Positions 33,729-42,193 of a DNA stretch of 60,842 nucleotides are shown here, piece by piece. This DNA is from JACTOJ01 sp032335695 (GTDB taxonomy: Bacteria; Bacillota; Clostridia; Clostridiales; Clostridiaceae). Positions within the stretch are counted from its first letter, which is position 1; every line of letters starts with the position of its first letter. The stretch covers positions 1 to 60,842 of the forward strand of contig NZ_JACTOJ010000026.1 of the NCBI RefSeq assembly GCF_032335695.1, in the 5' to 3' direction. Below the pieces are notes generated by a model. It was not told the origin of the DNA. It saw only the letters and a program-made list of their open reading frames with translations, and searched no databases. Position numbers and translations under genes: made by a program.

Positions 33729-34026
33729 GGCTTTGTTTTAAATAAGTGTTGATTTTTACACTTATTTAAAATTTCCTTAAGTGCCTAAGGCTATGTTTTA
33801 AAATGTTGATATTATCGTTTGAGTTCTAGGAACTCTTAGGGATTGCGACTTATAATTGGCGTAATTTTGTTCAAGGACGAACAAAGCCATTCAAGCGCCA
33901 TGGATGGCGGATTTGAATGGGTAGCCAATTATAACAAAGCAGCCCTTAGAGTTCCTCCCATGGGTTCTGAAAGAAACCATGCCACTACGAAAAACGCCTT
34001 TATCAACATTCTTTTAAAACATAGCC
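33729..34026 (+). repeat. composite palindromic element, copy 3 (longest)
   Basis: The 44-nt hairpin module (33729-33772), 16-nt spacer and terminal-inverted-repeat module (33789-34026, 238 bp) have the same order as copies 1 and 2. The ends are GGCTATGTTTTAAAATGTTG and a mirror ending TTTTAAAACATAGCC. The interior folds into nested stems: TTATAATTGGC with GCCAATTATAA, CATTCAA with TTGAATG, TTGTTC with GAACAA, and GCCATGGATGGC. Copies 1 and 2 look like different internal deletions of this form. It lies between convergent response regulator and cysS genes. A 73-codon ORF inside lacks an RBS and is ignored. Confidence 0.88.
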
Positions 34027-34032
34027 AATTAT

Positions 34033-35439
34033 TTAAACGTGTTTCCACTGAGTTCCTTCTCTAGTATCTTTTATCTCTATTCCCTTTTCCAGAAGCTCTT
34101 TTCTTATTTCATCTGCCTTAGCCCAATCCTTTGACTTTCTTGCAGCATTTCTAGCTTCAATAAGTTCTTCTATCCATTTAACCTCTTCTCCATCAGCCTT
34201 TTTTTCTACTGGCTTGGTAAGATCAAGAGATAATACTTTATCAAAATCATTTATTAATACTATCTTTTCAGAGTTATTTAAAAAATCATCCTTTATAACA
34301 TCATTAAGTACGGTTATAGCATTAGCTATATTGATATCATTTGTTATTTCAGCTATAAAGGCATCCTTGTATTTCTTTATATTTTCATCATTAATATTTT
34401 CCTTTTTATCAGCAGAGGCTATGTTCAAAATTTTTGACTTTAGTTTCTTAAAAGAATTTTGGGCTTCTCTTAGATTGTCAAAATTGAAAACCAACTGTTT
34501 TCTATATTTCGATTGAATGCAGAAATATCTGTAATCTAATGCGCTGAAGCCATTTTCTATCAATCTGTCAACAGTTAAAAATTCTCCACTTGACTTTGAC
34601 ATTTTACCATCGTTATCAAGAAGAAATTCTCCATGCACCCAATAATCCACCCATTTATGTCCTATGGCAGCTTCAGATTGAGCTATCTCATTAGTATGAT
34701 GTACTGGTATATGATCGATTCCTCCGCAGTGAATATCAATTTTGTCTCCAAGATATTTCATGGACATTGCCGAACATTCAATGTGCCAGCCAGGAAAGCC
34801 TTTTCCCCATGGAGATTCCCACTGCATTATCTGGTTTGAAAATTTAGAATTAGTAAACCAAAGCACAAAATCCATAGGATTCTGCTTATTGTTATCTATC
34901 TCGATTCTGCTGCCTGCCTTCAAATCCTCCATGCTGAGATTAGCAAGCTTATTGTAATCAGGAAACTTTTCTATGGAAAAATAAACATTTCCATTTGAAA
35001 TATAAGTATAGCCCTTTTCCTCAAGAATCTTTATAAAATTTATCATGTCCTGAATATGCTCTGTAGCTCTGCATTTAACGGTTGGACTTTCTATATTTAA
35101 TCTTTTGCAGTCATTAAGAAAAGCTTCTTCATAAAATCTTGCAATTTCCCATACAGTTTTGTGCTCTCTCTCAGCACCCTTTGCCATTTTGTCCTCTCCA
35201 GAATCCCCGTTGGACTCTAGATGTCCCACATCAGTTATATTCATTACATGTTTTACTTTGTAGCCGATATATTCCAAGGATTTCTTTAGAACATCTTCAA
35301 ATATATAGGTTCTTAAGTTTCCTATGTGAGCGAAATTATATACTGTAGGTCCACAAGTATAAAGTCTTACTTTTCCCTCTTCTACAGGTATGAATTTTTC
35401 TTTTTCCCTTGTTAGCGTATTATAGATATAAAAATCCAT
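34033..35439 (-). CDS. cysS: cysteinyl-tRNA synthetase
   Basis: The 468-residue class I synthetase charges tRNA-Cys. The HIGH motif appears as FAHIGNLRTYIFEDV, preceded by the zinc ligand Cys in YTCGPTVYN. Zinc ligands follow in WHIECSAMS and IHCGGIDHIPVHHTNEIAQ, and KMSKS is in DGKMSKSSGEF. The C-terminal anticodon region ends IKDTREGTQWK. ATG at 35439 follows AAAGGAAG. An in-frame extension upstream to 35496 is possible in principle but lacks an RBS. No T-box is recognisable upstream. The 3' end abuts the composite repeat. Confidence 0.95.
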   Translation of the reverse strand: MDFYIYNTLTREKEKFIPVEEGKVRLYTCGPTVYNFAHIGNLRTYIFEDVLKKSLEYIGYKVKHVMNITDVGHLESNGDSGEDKMAKGAEREHKTVWEIARFYEEAFLNDCKRLNIESPTVKCRATEHIQDMINFIKILEEKGYTYISNGNVYFSIEKFPDYNKLANLSMEDLKAGSRIEIDNNKQNPMDFVLWFTNSKFSNQIMQWESPWGKGFPGWHIECSAMSMKYLGDKIDIHCGGIDHIPVHHTNEIAQSEAAIGHKWVDYWVHGEFLLDNDGKMSKSSGEFLTVDRLIENGFSALDYRYFCIQSKYRKQLVFNFDNLREAQNSFKKLKSKILNIASADKKENINDENIKKYKDAFIAEITNDINIANAITVLNDVIKDDFLNNSEKIVLINDFDKVLSLDLTKPVEKKADGEEVKWIEELIEARNAARKSKDWAKADEIRKELLEKGIEIKDTREGTQWKHV

Positions 35440-35913
35440 AAAATCAACTTCCTTTCTCATTACCATTAACACAACAATAAAGCTGCAAAGACACACCCTG
35501 CAGCTAAATATATCCTATAACTAAAACATTATCAATAAAAATACAATTATCAATTTCAATTGCTTAATGCCTGCAAGTGCCTCTCCATTATATTCTATTT
35601 ACCATCTTATAATTTTGACAAAAATAACAGCACCTAAACATAACACAAGCCTCCTAAATTTATAGATATATTTATTATATATTAATTAACCCGTTGTTAA
35701 CAAGTGGTGGCAATAAAAAATTGAAATAACTTCAGTCTGAGTATTAATTTTAGAATATACTATAGAAAAGAAATTGGCCTAGGAAAAAATATAGCCGAAT
35801 TTGAAACAGACTTTATTGGGAGCAGCTATGAAAATGTTTGAAAAGATTTAAGCATAGGTATAGCTCACTGGAATTTAACACTAGTTCAGCAACTCGTTTA
35901 CATGGACTTGCTT
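35440..35913. other. intergenic region upstream of cysS
   Basis: About 470 bp with no supported gene. Close to cysS, minus-strand RNA can form AGCTGCA...TGCAGCT (35481-35504). A plus-strand open stretch of about 40 codons without start or RBS (about 35723-35840) looks like decayed coding sequence at most. Confidence 0.35.
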
Positions 35914-36597
35914 TTAGCCATCTTTGGTAACAATATAAAGCTGCTCATCTGCTTGCATTCCCATATAAGCTACAGCTTTTAGATTATAAATATTTTTTGT
36001 TTTTAATTGGTTAATTATCCAAGCTTCGTTTTTCTCAATTTGTGATAAATGATTATATAGGATATTTCCATCCAGTATGATATCAATCATCATGCCAGCC
36101 TTAGGCTTTTTTATATTCATATCTTCTACTGTTATTGAAGCTTTTTCTGCTTTTTTTAAAACGCTTAGCTTGCCATCAGGTTCTAATACTGCCGCTTCTA
36201 CATCAGTGATGTAGAAAATATCTTTGTTTCTAAGTTGCATTAATAAGTCTCCGATATTATACCTGGCTTTTTTCATATTTTTATAAAGTACCTTCCCTTT
36301 ATCTATAATCAATAAAGGTTCGCTGTCAATCCATAATCGTAATTTAATATTTTTTAAAGTGACTACAGAAATTAATATGTTGAGAATACTCCAAATAATA
36401 ATTGAGAAAAGTCCTTCTGTAATATTAATATCTTTGCCTAAAGATGCTGCTACTGCAATAGAACCAGTAGTTATTCCAACTATATAATCAAAGTATGTCA
36501 ATTGGGACATTTGCTTTTTGCCCATGATCCTTGTAAAAAAGAGTAAAACAAAATAAGAAATCGTAGACCTATAAAGGATAACTAAGTAAATATTCAT
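35914..36597 (-). CDS. DUF421 / YetF-like membrane protein
   Basis: The 227-residue protein has three N-terminal helices (about 5-22, 35-53 and 58-78), with FFTRIMGKKQMSQLTYFDYIVGITTGSIAV between the first two. A cytosolic DUF421 domain follows, including LIIDKGKVLYKNMKKARYNIGDLLMQLR and ITDVEAAVLEPDGKLSVLKK. This is the YetF/YrbG/YkjA family of Bacillus, found in spore-forming bacteria; the role is unknown. GGGAG precedes the ATG. It appears monocistronic. Confidence 0.88.
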   Translation of the reverse strand: MNIYLVILYRSTISYFVLLFFTRIMGKKQMSQLTYFDYIVGITTGSIAVAASLGKDINITEGLFSIIIWSILNILISVVTLKNIKLRLWIDSEPLLIIDKGKVLYKNMKKARYNIGDLLMQLRNKDIFYITDVEAAVLEPDGKLSVLKKAEKASITVEDMNIKKPKAGMMIDIILDGNILYNHLSQIEKNEAWIINQLKTKNIYNLKAVAYMGMQADEQLYIVTKDG

Positions 36598-36726
36598 TCA
36601 ACGCACTCCCTTAAATAATATATAGATAATTCATATATATTATTTACTTAGTTCTCCAATTTAATCAAACTACTTAAAATATCAGCTCTCAATTTTTTTC
36701 TAAAATATAATTTACCATAGGAAACC

Positions 36727-36769
36727 AAAAGCAGTCTAGACTAGGCGGTAACCTATCAAGACTGCTTTT
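36727..36769. terminator. terminator of the metY operon
   Basis: AAAAGCAGTCT (36727-36737) and AGACTGCTTTT (36759-36769) form an 11-bp perfect stem with an inner TAGG/CCTA helix. It lies 16 nt after the last gene's stop codon. Confidence 0.8.
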
Positions 36770-36784
36770 ATTTTAGGCTCTTTT

Positions 36785-37963
36785 CTATAATCCCACTGCT
36801 TCAAAGGCCTGTTTTAAATCAACTATTATATCCTCCGCTGCTTCCAGACCTATACTGAATCTGAGAAACCCTTCCCTAAATTCTTCTGGGTAAAAATGAA
36901 TTCTCTCATCATTAGGTCCAGTATATACTATGAGACTTTCATCATGCCCTATGGACACAGCTGAAATTATAAGCTTTAAAGAATTAACAAATTTATTGTG
37001 AGTATCTACATCAGCTTTAAGCGCAAAGGAAAGCACTCCAGAATACATGCTCATCTGCTTTTTGGCTATATTATGCTGAGGATGGCTCTCAAGACCTGGA
37101 TAGGCAACAAATTTTACTGCTGGATAATCTTCAAGAAATTTAGCTACCTTAAGAGCTGTTTCGCTGTGCTGCCTCATACGAAGCGGCAAGGTCACTACTC
37201 CTCTTGTAATAAGCCAAGCGTTGAAAGGACTTATGGCTCCCCCTACATTTACCATAGCCTCTCTTTTAATCTTGTCTATGAGTTCCTTTTTGCCAAGAAC
37301 GGCTCCCCCCATGGCATCGCCATGGCCGTTTATATACTTGGTTAGGCTGTGTACAACAAGATCTGCTCCAAGCTCTAAAGGTCTTTGAAGATAAGGTGAA
37401 GCAAAAGTACTATCTACTGAAAGCAAGGCTCCTGCTTCCTTAGCTATTTTAGCTATTTCCTCTATATCACTTACTCTTGTAGTAGGATTTCCAGGTGTTT
37501 CAATATGTATAAGACGGGTATTAGGTCTTATTGCACTCTTTATTTGCTCTAAGTCCGCAGTATCCACTAAAGTAGTTTCAATGCCGTATTTATCAGGAAA
37601 ATACTCATTCAGCAATCTATAAACCGCTATATAGGACACATTAGAGCAAACCACATGAGAATCCTTGCCTAGGAATGTAAAGAATACAGATGATAGAGCA
37701 GCTACTCCTGTGGCTAGTACCACACAATCCTCAGCGCCTTCAAGAGCAGCTAATCTCTCTTGAAGGTATATCTGATTTGCTGAGGTATTTCTTGTATAAA
37801 CCAGATTATTTGGATCGCTCCAATTAAGTGTGGAAGCATCATCAGGAAGCCTATAGCTGTTTGCCATTATTATAGGTCTCCTTATAGCACCAGTTTCTTT
37901 ATCTATATCATTTCCAACGTGGATGCATTTAGTTAAAAAGTCAAAATCATTTTTTTCAGGCAT
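36785..37963 (-). CDS. Cys/Met metabolism PLP-dependent enzyme (cystathionine gamma-synthase/lyase type)
   Basis: The 392-residue fold-type I PLP enzyme has the pyridoxal lysine in HSLTKYINGHGDAMGG. It also has YTRNTSANQIYLQERLAALEGAEDCVVLATG near the N-terminus, HIETPGNPTTRVSDIEEIAKIA and LSVDSTFASPYLQRPLELGAD. The family includes cystathionine gamma-synthase, beta-lyase and methionine gamma-lyase; exact specificity cannot be told by eye. It is second in an operon with metY under a SAM riboswitch, so a role in methionine or homocysteine formation is likely. ATG at 37963 was chosen because AAGGAA lies upstream. Confidence 0.85.
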   Translation of the reverse strand: MPEKNDFDFLTKCIHVGNDIDKETGAIRRPIIMANSYRLPDDASTLNWSDPNNLVYTRNTSANQIYLQERLAALEGAEDCVVLATGVAALSSVFFTFLGKDSHVVCSNVSYIAVYRLLNEYFPDKYGIETTLVDTADLEQIKSAIRPNTRLIHIETPGNPTTRVSDIEEIAKIAKEAGALLSVDSTFASPYLQRPLELGADLVVHSLTKYINGHGDAMGGAVLGKKELIDKIKREAMVNVGGAISPFNAWLITRGVVTLPLRMRQHSETALKVAKFLEDYPAVKFVAYPGLESHPQHNIAKKQMSMYSGVLSFALKADVDTHNKFVNSLKLIISAVSIGHDESLIVYTGPNDERIHFYPEEFREGFLRFSIGLEAAEDIIVDLKQAFEAVGL

Positions 37964-37996
37964 CTGGATTCCTTCTTTCAAACGAGTTCAAAATTG

Positions 37997-39277
37997 TTAA
38001 GCTTTAGCAAGCGCCTGTTCCAAATCGTAAATTAAATCATCAACGCCTTCAACACCTATTGAAAGTCTTATTAGGTCTGGTGTAACTCCTGCAGCCTTCT
38101 GTTCTTCTTCATTTAATTCTGCATGAGTAGTGCTGGATGGATGTATTACTAAAGATTTAGCATCTGCTACATTCGCAAGCAGGGAGAATAATTCAACGCT
38201 GTTTATAAATCTTTTACCAGCTTCAAGTCCTCCTTTTATTCCAAAGGTAAATATGGATCCGGCTCCCTTAGGAAGATATTTCTTAGCTAGCTCATTATAT
38301 GGACTGTTTTCAAGTTCAGGATAATTCACCCAAGCAACTTTTGGATGCTTACTTAAATATTCAACTATCTTTCTTGTATTCGCTACATGTCTCTCAACTC
38401 TTAATGACAATGATTCTAAGCCCTGTAAGAAAGTGAATGCGCTCTGTGGACTTAAGGTAGCGCCAGTGTTTCTAAGAAGCTGAACTCTTGCCTTCAATGC
38501 AAAAGCTGGAGCTCCTAAGTCAGCATATACTAGTCCATTGTAACTCTTATCTGGAGTAGTAAAATCAGGGAACTTTCCGCTTGCTCTCCAATCAAACTTT
38601 CCTCCGTCCACTATTACTCCTCCAATGGTAGTACCATGTCCGCCTATAAATTTAGTAGCTGAATGAACTACCACGTCTGCACCATATTCTATAGGTCTTA
38701 CAAGATAAGGAGTTCCAAAAGTGTTGTCTATTATTAATGGAATTTTATTTTCATGAGCTATTTTAGCTACAGCTTCTATATCTAAAACATTTATTCTTGG
38801 ATTTCCTATAGTTTCTCCATATAAGGCTTTAGTTTTATCAGTTATAGCCTTTCTGAAATTTTCAGGATCATCTGGATCTACAAAAACTACTTTTATTCCA
38901 AGCTTCTTTAAGGTAACACCAAATAATTCGTAAGTTCCACCATAAAGTGTGCTTGCTGCTACTATTTCATCTCCTGCACTAGCTACATTTAATATTGCAT
39001 AGGTTATAGCTGCAAGTCCTGATGCTGTTGCAAGTCCTGCAACTCCGCCTTCCAATGTTGCTATTCTCTGCTCAAATACATCTGTAGTTGGATTCATTAT
39101 TCTTGAATATACATTTCCTGGTTCTTTTAATTGGAATAAATTTGCTGCATGATCAGCGTTTTTAAATACATAGGAGGTTGTCTGATAAATTGGCACTGCT
39201 CTAGAACCTGTAGTAGGATCTGGAGTTTGTCCTGCATGCACTTGTAATGTTTCAAAACTATAATTTCTTTCACTCAT
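37997..39277 (-). CDS. metY: O-acetylhomoserine sulfhydrylase (MetY)
   Basis: The 426-residue PLP enzyme makes homocysteine from O-acetylhomoserine and sulfide. Typical features are FETLQVHAGQTPDPTTGSRAVPIYQTTSYVF, YSRIMNPTTDVFEQRIATLEGG, the lysine-containing HSATKFIGGHGTTIGG, and VERHVANTRKIVEYL. The roughly 425-residue length and the 50-residue insertion after the PLP lysine (DWRASGKFPDFTTPD) separate MetY from shorter cystathionine enzymes. An AGGGGAC RBS precedes the ATG. A complete S-box riboswitch with terminator lies 75-245 nt upstream, so expression rises when SAM falls. Confidence 0.93.
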   Translation of the reverse strand: MSERNYSFETLQVHAGQTPDPTTGSRAVPIYQTTSYVFKNADHAANLFQLKEPGNVYSRIMNPTTDVFEQRIATLEGGVAGLATASGLAAITYAILNVASAGDEIVAASTLYGGTYELFGVTLKKLGIKVVFVDPDDPENFRKAITDKTKALYGETIGNPRINVLDIEAVAKIAHENKIPLIIDNTFGTPYLVRPIEYGADVVVHSATKFIGGHGTTIGGVIVDGGKFDWRASGKFPDFTTPDKSYNGLVYADLGAPAFALKARVQLLRNTGATLSPQSAFTFLQGLESLSLRVERHVANTRKIVEYLSKHPKVAWVNYPELENSPYNELAKKYLPKGAGSIFTFGIKGGLEAGKRFINSVELFSLLANVADAKSLVIHPSSTTHAELNEEEQKAAGVTPDLIRLSIGVEGVDDLIYDLEQALAKA

Positions 39278-39352
39278 ATTGTTAGTCCCCTTTTCATTTA
39301 ATTTATTTTATATATGTAGTAGGCTCCTTGGTAAGCGCCTATTTTCAGCTAA

Positions 39353-39384
39353 ATAAAAAATCCTCTTCTGATAAGAAGAGGATT
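39353..39384 (-). terminator. terminator of the SAM riboswitch
   Basis: AATCCTCTTCT (39359-39369) and AGAAGAGGATT (39374-39384) form an 11-bp stem. On the minus strand TTTTTTATTT follows. Part of it (CTCTTCTTATC) can pair with the 3' strand of the aptamer P1 (GATAAGAGG), giving the antiterminator. Confidence 0.88.
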
Positions 39385-39419
39385 AATACACTTGTTTTAG
39401 TCTTAAAACGCGTTCTCCT

Positions 39420-39520
39420 CTTATCTCTCAAAATCAATTTGCAGGATTTAACACCATACATTAAAAAATGCTGGTTGTCGGGTTTCATAGGGCCAGTCCC
39501 TCCGCCACTCTCGATAAGAC
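39420..39520 (-). ncRNA. SAM-I (S-box) riboswitch aptamer
   Basis: The minus strand reads CTTATCGAGAGTGGCGGAGG, then GACTGGCCCTATGAAACCCG with ACAACC, and closes with GATAAGAGG. This matches the S-box core: P1 (CTTATC with GATAAG), the kink-turn GNGGAGGGA, GGCCC-ATGAAACCC and CAACC. It precedes metY and ends in an intrinsic terminator, so SAM binding should stop transcription. Confidence 0.95.
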
Positions 39521-39659
39521 GACAATATTCAATTATTACAATTATGATAGGAATTGTTTAATTCCTTTATTGAATTTGATTATATCACATTGATTTTTCA
39601 TGTCAATATATTTTTTGAAAATTCTTTAATTAACTTTATGGAAATCAGAATTGCTTCCA

Positions 39660-39696
39660 AATAATAAAGCACCGCTTTGCAGTGCTCTTTATTATT
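39660..39696 (-). terminator. terminator of the mannose-family PTS operon
   Basis: AATAATAAAG (39660-39669) and CTTTATTATT (39687-39696) pair, with an inner GCAC/GTGC helix. It lies 19 nt after the IID stop codon. Confidence 0.8.
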
Positions 39697-39714
39697 TTTA
39701 TATTAGTTTTTGTT

Positions 39715-40554
39715 TTATAGTGCAAGTATTCCTGCCCAATATCCTAGTATACCAATTGCAAATAATCCAAATATCAACCAAATTGCTCCTATTTTCTTTC
39801 TTAGAAGGTACATGCATAGGAAAGTTAATAGCAATGCTGGAAGTCCTGGCAGTAATGAATCTAAAATACTTTGAATTGTTGTAACACTTTTTACTCCCTG
39901 CTGATTAGTAAACTCTGATATCTTTACTGGGATCTTAATTGTTGTCCACTTTGAAACAAGTGCACCCATTACGAATAATCCAAGTATTGAAGCTCCTTCA
40001 GTAAGCTTTTGAAGCCTGTTTCCTGCCATGTCCTTAACTATGTCAAGGCCTTTTCTGTATCCGTATTTAACGCCGATCCATCTAACTCCTAAACGAACAA
40101 CGTTGAATAATATGAAGAATATCAATGGTCCTATTACGCTTCCAGTCATAGCTATGGATGCACCAAGCGCAGCTAAAACTGGTCTTAAGGTTCCCCAGAA
40201 TATTGGATCACCAACTCCTGCTAGAGGTCCCATCATACCTATCTTTATTCCGTTTATAGCACCATCATCTATATCTGCACCGTTTGCTCTTTCCTCTTCC
40301 ATGGCTGCTGTAACACCAAGTATTGGAGCAGTTACAAAAGGGTGTGTATTGAAGAATTCCAGATGTCTTTTAAGAGCGGCTTTTCTCTCATCGCCCTTAT
40401 AAAGTCTTTTTATAACAGGTATCATAGAAAAGCAATACCCTAAGGCCTGCATTCTTTCAAAGTTCCAGGAAGCTTGGTGAAAATTAGAACGTATAAAAAC
40501 ATTAGTTAAATCACTATTAGTAAGCTTTTTTGTTTCGCTTGTATTATTCGCCAT
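39715..40554 (-). CDS. PTS mannose-family enzyme IID
   Basis: The 279-residue membrane component contains FIRSNFHQASWNFERMQALGYCFSMIP near the N-terminus, FNTHPFVTAPILGVTAAMEEERANG and GIKIGMMGPLAGVGDPIFWGTLRPVLAALGASIA. These are canonical IID sequences, with helices toward the C-terminus. With IIC it forms the sugar channel. GGGGGG precedes the ATG, and it starts 14 nt after IIC. Confidence 0.95.
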   Translation of the reverse strand: MANNTSETKKLTNSDLTNVFIRSNFHQASWNFERMQALGYCFSMIPVIKRLYKGDERKAALKRHLEFFNTHPFVTAPILGVTAAMEEERANGADIDDGAINGIKIGMMGPLAGVGDPIFWGTLRPVLAALGASIAMTGSVIGPLIFFILFNVVRLGVRWIGVKYGYRKGLDIVKDMAGNRLQKLTEGASILGLFVMGALVSKWTTIKIPVKISEFTNQQGVKSVTTIQSILDSLLPGLPALLLTFLCMYLLRKKIGAIWLIFGLFAIGILGYWAGILAL

Positions 40555-40568
40555 TTATTTCCCCCCTC

Positions 40569-41372
40569 TTAATCATCTAATTCGTCGTCGAGATTATCGT
40601 TACTGCTTGAGCCCGCTGCTGATGCAACTGCCTTTGGCATATTATACTTAGGATTTAACTGGATATAAAGTATAGCTAATACTGTACCTATTATACCGAA
40701 GCCTACAAGATTTACTCCTGAGAATGCGGCTACAACGAAACCTAGGAAGAAGAAATGCATAAGGTATTTAGCCTGCATCATGTTTATAACCATAGCATAA
40801 CCAACTACAACTATGAATCCACCTGCAACTTGCAATCCTCCGATTATAACATGAGGTATTGAATTTAAAAGTGATTGTACTACGCTAGTACCTGCAAAGG
40901 CTGCAACTATTACTGCTGGTATTGAAACACGAAGTCCCTGAATTGCGAGTCCACCTAGATGGCAGAGGTCTATGCCCCTTAAGTTACCCTCTTTTGCATA
41001 TTTATCAGCTTGATGCTGAAGTCCAACGCTTATGGTTCTTGCTATTATTGTAAGTACCTGTCCTGCTGCTGCTATTGGAACTGCAACTGCAATTCCTGTT
41101 GCAATGTTTTGGTGTCCCTCTACAACTAATATGGTTGACACTACGCTGGCAAGAGCCGCATCTGGAGCCATTGCCGCACCTATGTTCATCCAGCCTAAAG
41201 CCATCATTTCAAGAGTAGCACCTATTATAATCCCCTGTGTCATATCTCCTAAAATGAGTCCTGTTACTGTACATGCAACCAATGGTCTATGTGTCTGAAA
41301 TTCATCAAGCACACTGCCCATACCTGCTATGCTGGCAAATATGAATATTAATATAATTTGAAATATTGACAT
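40569..41372 (-). CDS. PTS mannose-family enzyme IIC
   Basis: The 267-residue permease has about seven helices. VLDEFQTHRPLVACTVTGLILGDMTQGIIIGATLEMMALGWMNIGAAMAPDAALASVVSTILVV is the conserved IIC N-terminal region. A Ser/Asn/Asp-rich C-tail (SSNDNLDDELDD) follows. GGGGAGG precedes the ATG. Unlike the tightly packed IIA-IIB and IIC-IID pairs, it is 343 nt from IIB, and the gap contains copy 2 of the composite repeat. Confidence 0.94.
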   Translation of the reverse strand: MSIFQIILIFIFASIAGMGSVLDEFQTHRPLVACTVTGLILGDMTQGIIIGATLEMMALGWMNIGAAMAPDAALASVVSTILVVEGHQNIATGIAVAVPIAAAGQVLTIIARTISVGLQHQADKYAKEGNLRGIDLCHLGGLAIQGLRVSIPAVIVAAFAGTSVVQSLLNSIPHVIIGGLQVAGGFIVVVGYAMVINMMQAKYLMHFFFLGFVVAAFSGVNLVGFGIIGTVLAILYIQLNPKYNMPKAVASAAGSSSNDNLDDELDD

Positions 41373-41413
41373 GGTTTTTTCCTCCCCTTGTTATATATAC
41401 TATTTAAATTTTA

Positions 41414-41599
41414 GACTCTGTTTTAAATCAGTGTTGATTTTTACACTGATTTAAAACTTCATTTAGCTTGGGAGGCTATGTTTTAAAATGTTTATATTAT
41501 CTTTGGAGCTCCAGAAACTCTTAGGAAGTGCGACTCATAATTAGCGTAATTTTGCCAGGAAGGGCAAAGCCTTTATCAACATTATTTTAAAACATAACC
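41414..41599 (+). repeat. composite palindromic element, copy 2, inside the PTS operon
   Basis: The 44-nt hairpin (41414-41457) has GTTTTAAATCAGTGT paired with ACACTGATTTAAAAC. A 16-nt spacer and the 126-bp inverted-repeat module (41474-41599) follow. The module ends with GCCTTTATCAACATTATT and TTTTAAAACATAACC. The interior shares GCGACTCATAATTAGCGTAA with copy 3 (two changes). Relative to the operon it is read antisense. It lies between the IIB and IIC genes. Confidence 0.87.
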
Positions 41600-41715
41600 A
41601 ATTTTTGTTATGAAACGATTACAGTAAATAAAAAACCATTAATTTATTATTACCATTTCGCTGGTGAAAATCTTGATTTTAAGGGTTCTCCCCTCAGCAA
41701 AATGATTTTTCAAGC

Positions 41716-42192
41716 TTAAAGCTTTGACATAATATCAACTTTTGGATCTGAAGTGACCTTTCTAGCTTCAAGCTCTATTCCTTTTTCATGAAGCTTTTTA
41801 AATGCAGCTACATCTTCATTATTTACTGATATAGCTGAGTTTATTTGTCTCTTTCCTTCCTTGAAAGCCATACCGCCTATATTTACGCTCTTAATATCTA
41901 CTCCGCCTTCTACCATTCTTAAAACATCAGTAGGATTTGTAAATAAGAAAAGAACTCTTGCTCCATCATATTTAGGGTTTTTATAAACTCTTATAGCCTT
42001 TTCTACATCAACTACACTAGCTTTTATTCCTGGAGGTGCAACTTGTACTAAAAGAGTTTTTCTTATCTCATCCTTTGCTACATCATCATTACAAACTATT
42101 ATTCTTTCACATCTTGTTTCTTTGGACCATATTGTAGCAACCTGGCCATGTATAAGTCTGTCATCAATTCTTGCTAAAACAATATTCATCAT
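41716..42192 (-). CDS. PTS mannose-family enzyme IIB
   Basis: The 158-residue cytosolic phosphocarrier has the phospho-histidine in ARIDDRLIHGQVATIW (about residue 15). It also has IIVCNDDVAKDEIRKTLLVQVAPPGIKA and VNIGGMAFKEGKRQI, all typical of the mannose/fructose/sorbose IIB. It receives phosphate from IIA, whose gene stop codon is one nt upstream. GGAGG precedes the ATG. Confidence 0.95.
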   Translation of the reverse strand: MMNIVLARIDDRLIHGQVATIWSKETRCERIIVCNDDVAKDEIRKTLLVQVAPPGIKASVVDVEKAIRVYKNPKYDGARVLFLFTNPTDVLRMVEGGVDIKSVNIGGMAFKEGKRQINSAISVNNEDVAAFKKLHEKGIELEARKVTSDPKVDIMSKL

Positions 42193-42193
42193 T

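Noticed and set aside
33843..34064. 73-codon plus-strand ORF in the repeat
   Set aside because: It has no RBS, lies inside a palindromic repeat and overlaps the cysS 3' end. It arises from the repeat sequence.
35440..35520. Cys-codon leader of cysS (a GTG start giving VCLCS in frame)
   Set aside because: It has two Cys codons in the same frame as cysS but no RBS and no stop, so it is not a leader peptide. The normal start at 35439 has a proper RBS.
35700..35860. Small plus-strand gene between cysS and the DUF421 gene
   Set aside because: About 40 codons are open but there is no start or RBS and no recognisable family, so I list it only as possible decayed sequence.
41608..41625. cre-like site TGAAACGATTACA
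   Set aside because: It is one base short of the 14-bp consensus and lies inside the PTS operon, away from any promoter.
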